DNA from: DAIRFP01 sp036794995
Lineage (GTDB): Bacteria > Desulfobacterota > Binatia > UBA9968
DNA length: 21,585 nt
NCBI GenBank assembly: GCA_036794995.1
Contig: DAIRFP010000073.1
Span: 1 to 21,585 of the forward strand
Reading direction: 5' to 3'
In this document: one piece after another, positions 1-7,273 of the stretch
How the letters are laid out: the number at the start of each line of letters is the position of its first letter
Numbering within the stretch: the stretch's first letter is position 1
Position numbers and translations under genes: made by a program
The notes under the pieces: model-generated
What the model was told of the DNA's origin: nothing
The model's database searches: none
The model's input: only the letters and a program-made list of their open reading frames with translations

Positions 1-236
1 ACCCGTATGTTCCGGAGGATGAAGTAATCCAGGCAGCTGACCTCAAACTAGCTAGCGGCACAAGAGCCTGGGGCCGATGCCGTCATAATGGCGAAATCGG
101 TAAAGTAGAACACAAAACGGAATGGCTCCTAACTATCCCTAATCCGACGTTGGCGTTTCTGGACCCCATCTTGGAGCCACTTGGTCCGGCTTCTACGGTG
201 CGCCTGGTTCCGTCGCTATTTCGCTATCATGTGTAA
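1..236 (+). CDS. Possible C-terminal end of a gene cut by the window edge
   Basis: A frame starting at base 3 stays open for 77 codons and ends in TAA at 234-236, with no start codon needed because it runs off the left edge. The translation begins PYVPEDEVIQAADLKLASG and later contains EWLLTIPNPTLAFLDP. It is mixed in composition, neither repetitive nor arginine-rich like the antisense frames here, and looks protein-like. No family is recognised. A random open frame of this length is possible but not frequent. If real, it is the tail of a gene entering from the left on the plus strand, and 237-496 after it is empty. Confidence 0.35.
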   Translation, partial: PYVPEDEVIQAADLKLASGTRAWGRCRHNGEIGKVEHKTEWLLTIPNPTLAFLDPILEPLGPASTVRLVPSLFRYHV

Positions 237-496
237 ACGTCGAAAGCCACGCTCTAGGACATGACGAAGACCGAGTCGGTTTGGCCTGGCACGGTGAGAA
301 CGTCCGAGCCGGAGAACGTAAATGCAGCGATCAGGACTTACGTGAAAACGATCATAAGAACGCTTGCAGGGAAAAGTCCAATCGGTTACAAGTGAATTTG
401 TATCCACCTTGATTTCTCAGGTTGTGAACTGTCGGGCGGCCAGCACACTATTACAAGAGACGCTACGGATAGGACTTCTAATAGCGTGAAGAAAAG

Positions 497-889
497 TTAT
501 CGTAGCTGGTGCCTGCGCATATGATTAGCCAGCATTGCACACAGTCGCTTGGGATAGTGCTCGTCAGCTCCAAAACTCGCTTCTCGATGTGGCGTTGATG
601 TTGCTCGCGCGGCATGTTCTCGCCGGCTTTGCTCGATCCGCCTGATCCATAAATCTTCCCTGAACAGTTCGGGGCTATCATATCCACGCGTTACAAATCT
701 TTCCGGAGGAGGAAGGACCGGGATTACGTCTAAAGGCGGACTAACTTTTGCCATAGTGTTTTTGTCGCGCGCGTGTCGTCTCCGGCTGAGAAAGTCATCG
801 TAAAGGGTAGATGCGAACGATACGGTGCAGGTAGAAGCCAGCGCAAACAGCAACCAACTTATAATGTTTTCCACCATTATCAGATTCAT
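497..889 (-). CDS. Hypothetical membrane-anchored small protein
   Basis: This frame encodes 130 residues with ATG at 889. A purine-rich AAGAAGA lies 4-5 bases upstream, which is a weak but possible ribosome-binding site; an internal ATG four codons later is an alternative start. Residues about 8-27 form one hydrophobic segment (IISWLLFALASTCTVSFAS) that could be a membrane anchor or uncleaved signal. A short basic stretch, a proline-rich linker (PPLDVIPVLPPPERF) and a charged Arg/His/Glu-rich tail follow. No family is recognised. It stands alone in a gene-poor region, so a spurious frame cannot be excluded, although the anchor-linker-tail layout is sensible. Confidence 0.4.
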   Translation of the reverse strand: MNLIMVENIISWLLFALASTCTVSFASTLYDDFLSRRRHARDKNTMAKVSPPLDVIPVLPPPERFVTRGYDSPELFREDLWIRRIEQSRREHAARATSTPHREASFGADEHYPKRLCAMLANHMRRHQLR

Positions 890-1127
890 GGGTCTTCTTT
901 GATTATCCTCCCGTGGTTCCCTTACGGGTAATATTCAACGACTATAGGCCTGCATCAGGTCTGCATCGGTCAGTACAGGCTTGCGTATGTCCGGGTCGTG
1001 ACTATGGTGTGGTGTTCTGCTTAAGCTTTCAGTCCAAAACCGGGCTGGAGTACCTTTGCAGGTTCCGGCTGACAAGCGGTCGTATTCAATGTAAATAGTG
1101 CCTTAAGGGAATTTTTTCTTGATTTTC

Positions 1128-1148
1128 GGTGACATTATATTTGTCACC
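1128..1148. promoter_or_regulatory. Palindrome GGTGACA-N7-TGTCACC
   Basis: Two perfect 7-base arms (1128-1134 and 1142-1148) are separated by an A/T-only 7-base spacer (TTATATT). The 21-bp symmetric shape with an A+T-rich centre is typical of a dimeric repressor operator, but it could also form a hairpin. No adjacent gene start within 100 bp tells what it would control. Function is inference. Confidence 0.35.
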
Positions 1149-1181
1149 TGCGGTCGATGCACAAGCGCTAAAATCTGGGTG

Positions 1182-1198
1182 GCACCTTGTATAGGTGC
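1182..1198. repeat. Inverted repeat GCACCT-N5-AGGTGC
   Basis: This is a perfect 6-base stem with loop TGTAT, 33 bp after the 1128-1148 palindrome. It could be a second operator or a small hairpin. It lies about 75 bp beyond the stop of the minus-strand gene ending at 1272, so a weak terminator for that gene is possible, though no strong U-tract follows on the minus strand. Confidence 0.3.
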
Positions 1199-1271
1199 GC
1201 TGTGCTACTATTGGAATTATAAAACGCAATTTTAGAATGCCGCGAAATCGCTGTCAAGGTATTTTTCCGGT

Positions 1272-1511
1272 TCAGTCTAGTTTGTGAAACTTGATTAGAG
1301 GATTGTTGATTTTCTTGGCGTCGTAGGCCTTCTGGCCAATGATCTCCACACTCGCTTCTTCCAGGTCATCGTCAGTGAGTTTCTTAATCAGTGCTATAAC
1401 CTTGTCGAGTGCTAAGCGACCTTCAGCTTCGATAAAGACGAGCCTTTTGGATTTACGGTCGGAGTGCTGCACTTGACGTCTCTTATGATTGTAGGTGGCC
1501 AAATAGATCAT
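1272..1511 (-). CDS. Hypothetical protein, 79 residues
   Basis: The start is placed at the ATG at 1511 because AGGAGA (1519-1524) sits 7 bases upstream, an excellent ribosome-binding site. The frame extends further upstream to 1574 but has no comparable site there. The protein begins MIYLATYNHKRRQ, has a basic N-terminal third, then an alternating hydrophobic/charged stretch (LDKVIALIKKLTDDDLEEAS) that looks helical, and ends LIKFHKLD with TGA at 1272-1274. There is no signal peptide or membrane segment. I do not recognise a family. The good ribosome-binding site and balanced composition make it more likely real than most small frames in this region. Confidence 0.55.
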   Translation of the reverse strand: MIYLATYNHKRRQVQHSDRKSKRLVFIEAEGRLALDKVIALIKKLTDDDLEEASVEIIGQKAYDAKKINNPLIKFHKLD

Positions 1512-1525
1512 TCGCTGCTCTCCTA

Positions 1526-1545
1526 AACGCCTTGCAACGCCTTGC
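1526..1545. repeat. Tandem 10-bp direct repeat AACGCCTTGC x2
   Basis: Two perfect adjacent copies (1526-1535 and 1536-1545) lie immediately upstream of the ribosome-binding site of the minus-strand gene starting at 1511. It may be a replication slip or part of a regulatory leader. Too short to interpret further. Confidence 0.5.
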
Positions 1546-1830
1546 CGGTCAGGATCTCTTGAGAAGCCGGGCAAGAGTCGATGGTTGATGGAGCCTTTAA
1601 ATCACTTCGTCCTGTCAGTTCCTTATTTGGAAGTGGTAGGGCAAGAAACACGCCACCAAAATCGGCTAGCGCTACCAGACCCAAGGGATTGAAAATCCGG
1701 GAAATAAATGAATCGGTCTCGCAGGTTCTTTGTCATGATCTTGACACGGTGACACTTTTGGCAAGTCTTTGAGGACCTTTTTTATGAGTTGGCTGCATCA
1801 TTGGACCCTTGGCCAGCAGAAGAAGATGGT

Positions 1831-1930
1831 TTCATGTCTCCTTGGGGGCAAGGGGAGAAAAGCCCTGGTGTATTGGCGAAGCCTTCTTAAGGTCCCACCC
1901 GACACTTGCTCCCCAAACTGCGGGGTCGGG
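1831..1930 (+). repeat. Structured repeat, copy A (partner at 21311-21404)
   Basis: The first 55 bases align with 21311-21364 at 44 of 55 columns with one single-base gap, in the same orientation (counted by eye). The element starts with a hairpin (TCTCC...GGAGA, 1837-1858). A conserved block GGGAGAAAA-N-CCCT-N8-GGCGAAGCCTT (1853-1885) follows. A second hairpin with CCCC (1911-1914) and GGGG (1922-1925) arms comes 25 bases later, inside outer CCCGA/TCGGG arms. The second copy has the same order of parts. One stem difference (TCTCC to TCTTC against GGAGA) keeps pairing through a G-U wobble, which suggests RNA or single-strand DNA structure. Confidence 0.6.
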
Positions 1931-2239
1931 AAGCAGGAACTGCACTCCATGACTCAAAGTTTGGCGTGCTAAAGTCGAGAAGCGTCGCTATGTTTTGATC
2001 GAGGAGGTGCAACGCTGCGGCTTTCACGCGACAACGAACTACTGAATCATAAGAATTAGGTCGCCCTTCAAGCAACTTAGATGGTGGGTGTCAGTTTCGA
2101 CCTGGAAATAGGTGCAACAGGAATCTCCAGTCTCAACTCATATTTTTCTTATCGATACTCTTGTCGCCTGAGCAGTTCGATCTTAGATCAGCCGAAATGA
2201 CCGACGCGTTAGTTTCAAACAACTTTTCGTCTTAGTTAC

Positions 2240-2268
2240 TTGACAACGGAGCGTTCCAATCCTAGGGT
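2240..2268 (+). promoter_or_regulatory. Candidate promoter of hsp20-lon
   Basis: A perfect -35 TTGACA (2240-2245) is followed after 17 bases by TAGGGT (2263-2268), which matches the -10 consensus at 3 of 6 positions. The context CTTGACA also resembles the -35 of sigma-32 heat-shock promoters, but the following bases match the sigma-32 -10 poorly. It lies about 57 bases before the chosen Hsp20 start. Heat control is plausible from gene content only. Confidence 0.4.
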
Positions 2269-2324
2269 TTTGTAACTGTCTCCGGGTGAACCTATCGAAT
2301 TTATGGATCGAGGTTAAAACTTAT

Positions 2325-2756
2325 ATGGCGTCCGGCGATTGGGATATTCTAATGTGGCGGCGAGCGAGTGATCTGCTCCAACAAGTGGAACGAATCCATA
2401 GGAATTTCTTGCAAATTGCTGTGGGCGCCCGATATCGTGTTTCCTACGGCAGAAGACCGGCGTGGGAACCGCCTGTGAACTTAATCGAAACCGAGGAAAC
2501 CTTGTGGGTGATGTCAGCCATCTCCGGAGTTGCTGCTGACAATGTCAACGTTCGTATAGAGGGACGCGATCTTGTGATCGAAGGCGAACGACCACTGCCA
2601 CCATGCTGCAAGGACGGAGAATTAAAACTCTGGGAGGTTCCGCTGGGGCGTTTTGAGCGACGTCTTGCTGTGATTGAAGGAGCGAGGGGCTTATCGTTGG
2701 GTCAAATCTCACTTCAGAACGGGCTGCTGATCATTGAGCTGAGGAAATATTCATGA
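2325..2756 (+). CDS. Small heat-shock protein, Hsp20/alpha-crystallin family
   Basis: An ATP-independent holdase chaperone of 143 residues. The alpha-crystallin domain spans about residues 47-140. It is recognisable by the PPVNLIETEE opening, the A-I-S-G-V-A strand/turn, VRIEGRDLVIEGER, the G-R-F-ERR-L strand and the final LQNGLLIIELRK. The N-terminal arm (MASGDWDILMWRRASDLLQQ) is typical. ATG at 2325 is chosen because GAGG lies 11 bases upstream; a GTG at 2286 in frame would add 13 residues. The chain stops right after the domain, so the C-terminal I-x-I tail that helps most sHSPs oligomerise is absent. Its TGA overlaps the lon ATG (ATGA), so the two are probably co-translated and cooperate in handling damaged proteins. 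Confidence 0.85.
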   Translation: MASGDWDILMWRRASDLLQQVERIHRNFLQIAVGARYRVSYGRRPAWEPPVNLIETEETLWVMSAISGVAADNVNVRIEGRDLVIEGERPLPPCCKDGELKLWEVPLGRFERRLAVIEGARGLSLGQISLQNGLLIIELRKYS

Positions 2757-5161
2757 CTGTGGAAGAGCAAGAGAGCGCAAAGTCCAAAGGTCGCCTGACC
2801 GTGCCTGAAGGCGCTTTGGTCATTTTGCCCCTACGAAACACGGTGCTCTTCCCGTCCACGATCATGCCGCTGGTGGTCAGCCGCCCGGCAAGCCTCCGAG
2901 TGATAGAGGAGGCAGTTCGGCAACAGCTGCCGGTGGGGTTTGTCTGCCAGCGCGATGCAGCCATAGAGGTTCCACAACCCCAGGATCTGTTCGGAGTAGG
3001 GACAGCCGCAGATGTCTTGCGCATGTTCGAGCTCCCCGATGGCCTGCGACAGGTGATCATTCAGGGCCGCCAACGCTTTGAGGTCGCAGAGTTTCTGGAG
3101 ACGGAGCCATTTCTCATAGCGCGCGTTACTATGGTGGAGGAGAAGATACCCCAATCGAAGGAATTTGGCGCGAGAATACTGAATCTACGTCAGGAAGCGA
3201 CGAAAGCCTTGAGCTTGCTGCCCGAGCCGATGAACGAATTGAAATCAACAGTGGAAAGGATAGAAGATCCTTTGTCACTGATTGACATGATTGCCTCGAC
3301 GTTGGACTTGCCGCTTGCCGAAAAACAGGAAATTCTGGCAACTCTCGACCCCGAGGCGCGGGCGCAAAAAGTTTCAGAAAAGTTGGCTCGGCAGATCGAA
3401 TTGCTGGAGCTCAGCAAGAAGATCGGCGACCAAACTAAAGAATCCATGGACCGGACTCAGCGGCAGTATTTTCTTCGGGAACAGATGAAGGCGATACAGA
3501 AGGAATTGGGCGAAGACGACGGTCAAAACCTGGAGGTTGAAGAGCTGCGTAAGAAAATTGACAATGCCAAAATGCCTCCCGAGGTGGAAAGGGAAGTGCT
3601 CCGAGAGCTCACTCGCTTCGAACGCATTCCTGAGGTGGCCGCGGAAGACTCGTCGCTGAGGACTTATCTCGATTGGATGGTGGAGCTTCCCTGGAGCATC
3701 TCCAGCGATGAGCAGATCGACCTTCCGAAAGCACGCGAGATTCTCGACGCCGATCATTACGATCTGGAAAAAGTAAAAAAACGCATCGTTGAATTTCTCG
3801 CGGTCCGCAAACTTGCGCCGCAGGGCAAAAGCCCGATTTTGTGTTTTGTCGGTCCTCCCGGCGTCGGAAAAACATCCCTCGGGCAAAGCATCGCTCGTGC
3901 CATGAACCGGAAGTTCGTCCGTCAAAGCCTTGGCGGCGTCCACGACGAAGCGGAGATTCGTGGACATCGGCGCACCTACGTCGGTGCGTTGCCTGGAAAT
4001 ATTATCCAGGGAATGCGCAAGGCAGGCACAAAGAATCCCGTGTTCATGTTGGATGAAATCGATAAGCTCAACACCAGTCTTCATGGGGATCCATCAGCGG
4101 CGTTACTGGAAGTCCTGGACCCTTCACAAAACTCGACTTTTCAGGATCATTATCTCGCTGTGCCTTTTGATTTGAGTCAAGTGCTGTTTATCGCAACGGC
4201 CAATGTACTCGATACCATCCCTGGGCCGCTCCGTGATCGCATGGAAATCTTGCAGCTCGCCGGATATATTGAGGAGGAAAAATTAGCAATTGCAAAACAC
4301 TATCTTATTCCTCGGCAAATTGCAGAAAATGGCCTTGACGCCGTTGAGATAACCTTCACCGATGATGCGATTCGTGAAATCATTCGATCCTACACGCGGG
4401 AGGCCGGAGTTCGCCAACTTGAACGCGAGTTGGGAACCGTGTGTCGTGGCGTAGCAACGCGGGTAGCCGAAGGAGCGCGGGAAAAGACTACCGTTGACCA
4501 GGATTCCGTGCGGGAGTATCTCGGTCCGGAAAAGTTTTTTAACGAGATCGCGCTGCGTACCAGCTTGCCCGGTGTCGCCACGGGTTTGGCGTGGACACCG
4601 GTGGGAGGGGACATCTTGTTTGTTGAAGCGACCCGAATGCCGGGGGAGGGTAGATTGCAGTTAACCGGCCAGCTCGGCGATGTTATGAAGGAAAGCGCCC
4701 AAGCGGCATGGAGTCTTGTCAAGTCGCGCGCCGAGTCGCTTGGGATTAATCCTGAGATCTTCCGGAAAAACGACCTGCACGTGCATGTCCCCGCCGGCGG
4801 GATCCCAAAGGACGGCCCCAGCGCAGGGATTACGCTCTTTGTTGCGTTGGTATCGCTTCTCACGGGACGACGAGTTAGCAAAGACGTTGCTATGACGGGC
4901 GAGATTAGTCTGCGTGGGTTGGTGCTGCCGGTAGGAGGGATCAAGGAGAAGGTGCTGGCAGCCAAGAGAGCGGGAATATCCTGCGTTCTGATCCCGGAAT
5001 TAAATGGACGAGACATGGAGGAGGTTCCCGCGGCGGCACGCGAGGGTATTCGCTTTGAGTTCTTGAAGACAGTCGACGATGCACTCTCCCTGGCTTTGGA
5101 GTCGGAAGGTTCCGGGGAGTTTTCTGCCGGCGAGACGCTCTCAGCAAATTCCGTCCCCTGA
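2753..5161 (+). CDS. lon: ATP-dependent protease La (LonA)
   Basis: A cytoplasmic AAA+ serine protease of 802 residues, the usual LonA length. The N-terminal substrate-binding domain begins near residue 23 (LPLRNTVLFP) and is followed by a charged coiled-coil region (about 200-300). The AAA+ module has Walker A GPPGVGKT (367-374) and Walker B VFMLDEID (430-437). The C-terminal protease domain has the Ser-Lys dyad: S690 in DGPSAG and K733 in GGIKEKV, 43 residues apart exactly as in E. coli Lon (S679/K722). The ATG at 2753 overlaps the Hsp20 stop, and the GAGG before it serves as ribosome-binding site. It degrades misfolded and regulatory proteins. No clear terminator follows; 114 bp separate it from the ABC-F gene. 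Confidence 0.97.
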   Translation: MTVEEQESAKSKGRLTVPEGALVILPLRNTVLFPSTIMPLVVSRPASLRVIEEAVRQQLPVGFVCQRDAAIEVPQPQDLFGVGTAADVLRMFELPDGLRQVIIQGRQRFEVAEFLETEPFLIARVTMVEEKIPQSKEFGARILNLRQEATKALSLLPEPMNELKSTVERIEDPLSLIDMIASTLDLPLAEKQEILATLDPEARAQKVSEKLARQIELLELSKKIGDQTKESMDRTQRQYFLREQMKAIQKELGEDDGQNLEVEELRKKIDNAKMPPEVEREVLRELTRFERIPEVAAEDSSLRTYLDWMVELPWSISSDEQIDLPKAREILDADHYDLEKVKKRIVEFLAVRKLAPQGKSPILCFVGPPGVGKTSLGQSIARAMNRKFVRQSLGGVHDEAEIRGHRRTYVGALPGNIIQGMRKAGTKNPVFMLDEIDKLNTSLHGDPSAALLEVLDPSQNSTFQDHYLAVPFDLSQVLFIATANVLDTIPGPLRDRMEILQLAGYIEEEKLAIAKHYLIPRQIAENGLDAVEITFTDDAIREIIRSYTREAGVRQLERELGTVCRGVATRVAEGAREKTTVDQDSVREYLGPEKFFNEIALRTSLPGVATGLAWTPVGGDILFVEATRMPGEGRLQLTGQLGDVMKESAQAAWSLVKSRAESLGINPEIFRKNDLHVHVPAGGIPKDGPSAGITLFVALVSLLTGRRVSKDVAMTGEISLRGLVLPVGGIKEKVLAAKRAGISCVLIPELNGRDMEEVPAAAREGIRFEFLKTVDDALSLALESEGSGEFSAGETLSANSVP

Positions 5162-5275
5162 CATAGCGGTTTTCAGAAATTCGATTTTTTGTCTTAGCCT
5201 CAGACCCAGACGCTAACTCGGATAGTCTTTAACCTGCCTAAGTACGACAAACAGAGAACTCTCGGTTAGTTAACC

Positions 5276-7186
5276 ATGCCGTTACTTCGCTTTGACAATG
5301 TCTCGCTTGCTTACGGCCATCTGCCGTTGCTGGCCCATGTTAGTTTTCAGATTGAGTCCCGTGAGCGGGTTTGCTTGCTCGGTCGTAATGGCACTGGCAA
5401 AACGACGTTCTTGCGCGCCATTACAGGAATCGCCCAGCCAGACGAGGGCGAGATATGGCGGCAAGATAGACTGCGCATCGGTCACTTGGAACAAGAGGTG
5501 ACCCCGGATACCGCGCAGACTTTGTATGAGGTGGCGGCGTCTGGATTGGGCGAATTGGGTTTGTTGCTGGCGGATTATCACCGGGTGACACAGGAAGCAG
5601 ATGCAGCGGACCGCCAATCGCTACAACGGATGGCTGCCCTGCAAACCCAGATCGATGCTTTAGGCGGCTGGAACCTCGGTCAAAAGGTCGAGACAGTGTT
5701 AACACGGTTGGGGTTACCTGCGGATCAGCTGCTGGCTAGCAGTTCCGGTGGCATCCGAAGACAGGTCATGTTGGCCCGGGCATTAGTGAGCGAACCCGAG
5801 CTTTTGTTGTTGGATGAGCCGACGAACCATCTCGATATTACAGCGATTACTTGGCTGGAGAATTTCTTACTCGACTACCCTGGGGGGCTAATCTTTATTA
5901 CTCACGATCGCATGTTTCTTAGACGTGTGGCAACCCGTATCATAGAACTGGACCGGGGAAAGTTGACTTCCTTTCCGGGTGACTACGGCGCATACCTGGA
6001 CAAAAAAGAAGAACTATTGGAAATCGAGGCCCAAGCGGCGGCTCGCTTCGATAAGAAACTGGCGGAAGAAGAAGCCTGGATTCGCCAGGGTATTAAGGCG
6101 CGGCGGACGCGCAACGAAGGGCGCGTGAGAGCCCTTCAAAGTATGAGGCGAGAGCGTAACCAACGGCTCGAATTACAGGGTAAAGTTCGCTTCGGACTCG
6201 ATCCGGGTGTGTTGTCGGGCAAATTGGTGGTGGACCTGCGCCACGTGACCTTCGGCTATGGCAGCAATCTTATTATTGGGGAACTGTCGACGACTATCTT
6301 GCGCGGCGATCGGATAGGGATTATTGGTCCCAATGGCTGTGGTAAGAGCACCCTTCTCAAACTGATCTTGGGTGAGATAAGACCCACCGGTGGTGAAGTA
6401 GTCATGGGCACCCGGCTCAAACTCGCTTATTTCGATCAGCACCGCAGAGAATTGAATCCCGCGAAGACGGTCCGGGAGAATATGACCGACGGCTCCGATT
6501 ATGTGACGGTCGGAGGCCGTACCCGGCACGTCACCGGTTACTTGAAGGACTTCCTCTTTCCGCCCCAACGCATCGACTCGCAGGTGCAAGCCTTGTCCGG
6601 CGGCGAGCGCAACCGTTTGTTACTGGCAAAGATCTTTACGCAGTCGGCAAACATGCTGGTGCTCGATGAGCCGACCAACGATTTGGACGTTGAGACACTC
6701 GAATTGTTGGAGGACCTACTGGCGGACTACGAAGGGACGCTCTTGCTGGTGAGTCATGACCGGACGTTTCTCGATAATGTTGTGACGAGCACTTTGATTT
6801 TTGAAGGGGAAGGCAAAATCGGCGAATACGCTGGTGGTTACGAAGATTCGGAGCGACAGCGAAGGGCCGCGCTCCACAAAGAACTGCCGAAGCGCGCCGT
6901 TGTCCAGCAGGCTATCGACGCCAGAGTGAATCACGGGAATGATAAGAAGCGCAGACTATCTTACAAAGAACAACGTGAGCGGGAAGCGTTACCGGACAAA
7001 ATCGAAGCCCTGGAGACGGAACAATCCCAATTGCATACGCTCATGGGGGATGCGGACTTTTATCGGCAGCAAGGCGAAAAAATTACAGTTACGCTGGAGC
7101 GTCTGGAAGCGCTGGAGCAAGAGCTGCAAGCTTGCTACGAGCGTTGGGAAACGCTCGAATCCCGGGCGAGCGCTGGGATAGATTGA
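5276..7186 (+). CDS. uup: ABC-F family ATPase, Uup type
   Basis: A soluble protein of 636 residues with two ABC ATPase domains and no membrane segment; ABC-F proteins act at the ribosome or on DNA rather than in transport. Domain 1 has Walker A GRNGTGKTT (36-44) and Walker B LLLLDEPTNHLD (176-187). Domain 2 has Walker A GPNGCGKS (351-358), signature LSGGE (440-444) and Walker B MLVLDEPTNDLD (from 460). A charged interdomain linker spans about 240-310. The last ~80 residues form the coiled coil typical of Uup (KRRLSYKEQREREALPDKIE and onward). The first signature reads SSGGI (156-160) instead of LSGGx. The start has no strong ribosome-binding site. It follows lon by 114 bp and may be read from the same or its own promoter. 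Confidence 0.9.
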   Translation: MPLLRFDNVSLAYGHLPLLAHVSFQIESRERVCLLGRNGTGKTTFLRAITGIAQPDEGEIWRQDRLRIGHLEQEVTPDTAQTLYEVAASGLGELGLLLADYHRVTQEADAADRQSLQRMAALQTQIDALGGWNLGQKVETVLTRLGLPADQLLASSSGGIRRQVMLARALVSEPELLLLDEPTNHLDITAITWLENFLLDYPGGLIFITHDRMFLRRVATRIIELDRGKLTSFPGDYGAYLDKKEELLEIEAQAAARFDKKLAEEEAWIRQGIKARRTRNEGRVRALQSMRRERNQRLELQGKVRFGLDPGVLSGKLVVDLRHVTFGYGSNLIIGELSTTILRGDRIGIIGPNGCGKSTLLKLILGEIRPTGGEVVMGTRLKLAYFDQHRRELNPAKTVRENMTDGSDYVTVGGRTRHVTGYLKDFLFPPQRIDSQVQALSGGERNRLLLAKIFTQSANMLVLDEPTNDLDVETLELLEDLLADYEGTLLLVSHDRTFLDNVVTSTLIFEGEGKIGEYAGGYEDSERQRRAALHKELPKRAVVQQAIDARVNHGNDKKRRLSYKEQREREALPDKIEALETEQSQLHTLMGDADFYRQQGEKITVTLERLEALEQELQACYERWETLESRASAGID

Positions 7187-7273
7187 ACTTAAGATCCCAA
7201 GAACCGCTCAGGGCCCTCCTAGGGCATGGCGATTCGAAACTGGTACTCAGTAGTTTAGGAGGATTTGCGGCCA

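Larger units (their letters stand above)
890..1271. other. Gene-free stretch with two palindromes
   Basis: No convincing gene is seen on either strand. A minus-strand frame of about 57 codons without ATG and a plus-strand frame beginning with GTG at 913 are open but unsupported. The segment contains two clean inverted repeats (1128-1148 and 1182-1198), listed separately, in an A+T-rich setting. It is probably regulatory or decayed DNA between two minus-strand hypothetical genes. Confidence 0.5.
1512..2324. other. Long intergenic region before hsp20-lon
   Basis: About 810 bp hold no gene that I would defend. Two small plus-strand frames (1581-1772 and ATG at 1784 to 1972) overlap by four bases. 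The second has a possible GAGGA site, but it overlaps the structured repeat at 1831-1930 and resembles no protein. Also present are a perfect 11-mer palindrome GATCTTAGATC near 2180 and a promoter candidate at 2240-2268 for the downstream operon. The region may be decayed DNA around an old element insertion. Confidence 0.5.

Noticed and set aside
216..407. Minus-strand frame of 63 codons
   Set aside because: Arg/His-rich, no ribosome-binding site, overlaps the more protein-like plus-strand frame at the window edge.
913..1098. Plus-strand frame of 61 codons starting with GTG
   Set aside because: No ribosome-binding site, no recognisable protein, and an antisense frame of similar length is also open.
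1178..1200. Sigma-54-like TGGCAC box
   Set aside because: The required TTGC element at the correct spacing is missing; the bases instead form the 1182-1198 palindrome.
1581..1972. Two overlapping small plus-strand frames (63 and about 62 codons)
   Set aside because: Only the second (ATG 1784) has a possible ribosome-binding site. They overlap the structured repeat, show no family features, and the repeat partner at 21311 does not preserve the reading frame upstream.
3374..4084. Open frame of 236 codons on the minus strand
   Set aside because: It lies wholly antisense to the well-supported lon gene, has no ribosome-binding site worth noting, and resembles no protein; it is a shadow frame.
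4390..5016. Open frame of 208 codons on the minus strand
   Set aside because: Antisense to the Lon protease domain, with Ser/Pro/Arg-rich shadow composition.
7213..7225. Hairpin GCCCT-CCT-AGGGC after the ABC-F gene as terminator
   Set aside because: Only five pairs with a 3-base loop and no T-tract; too weak to call.
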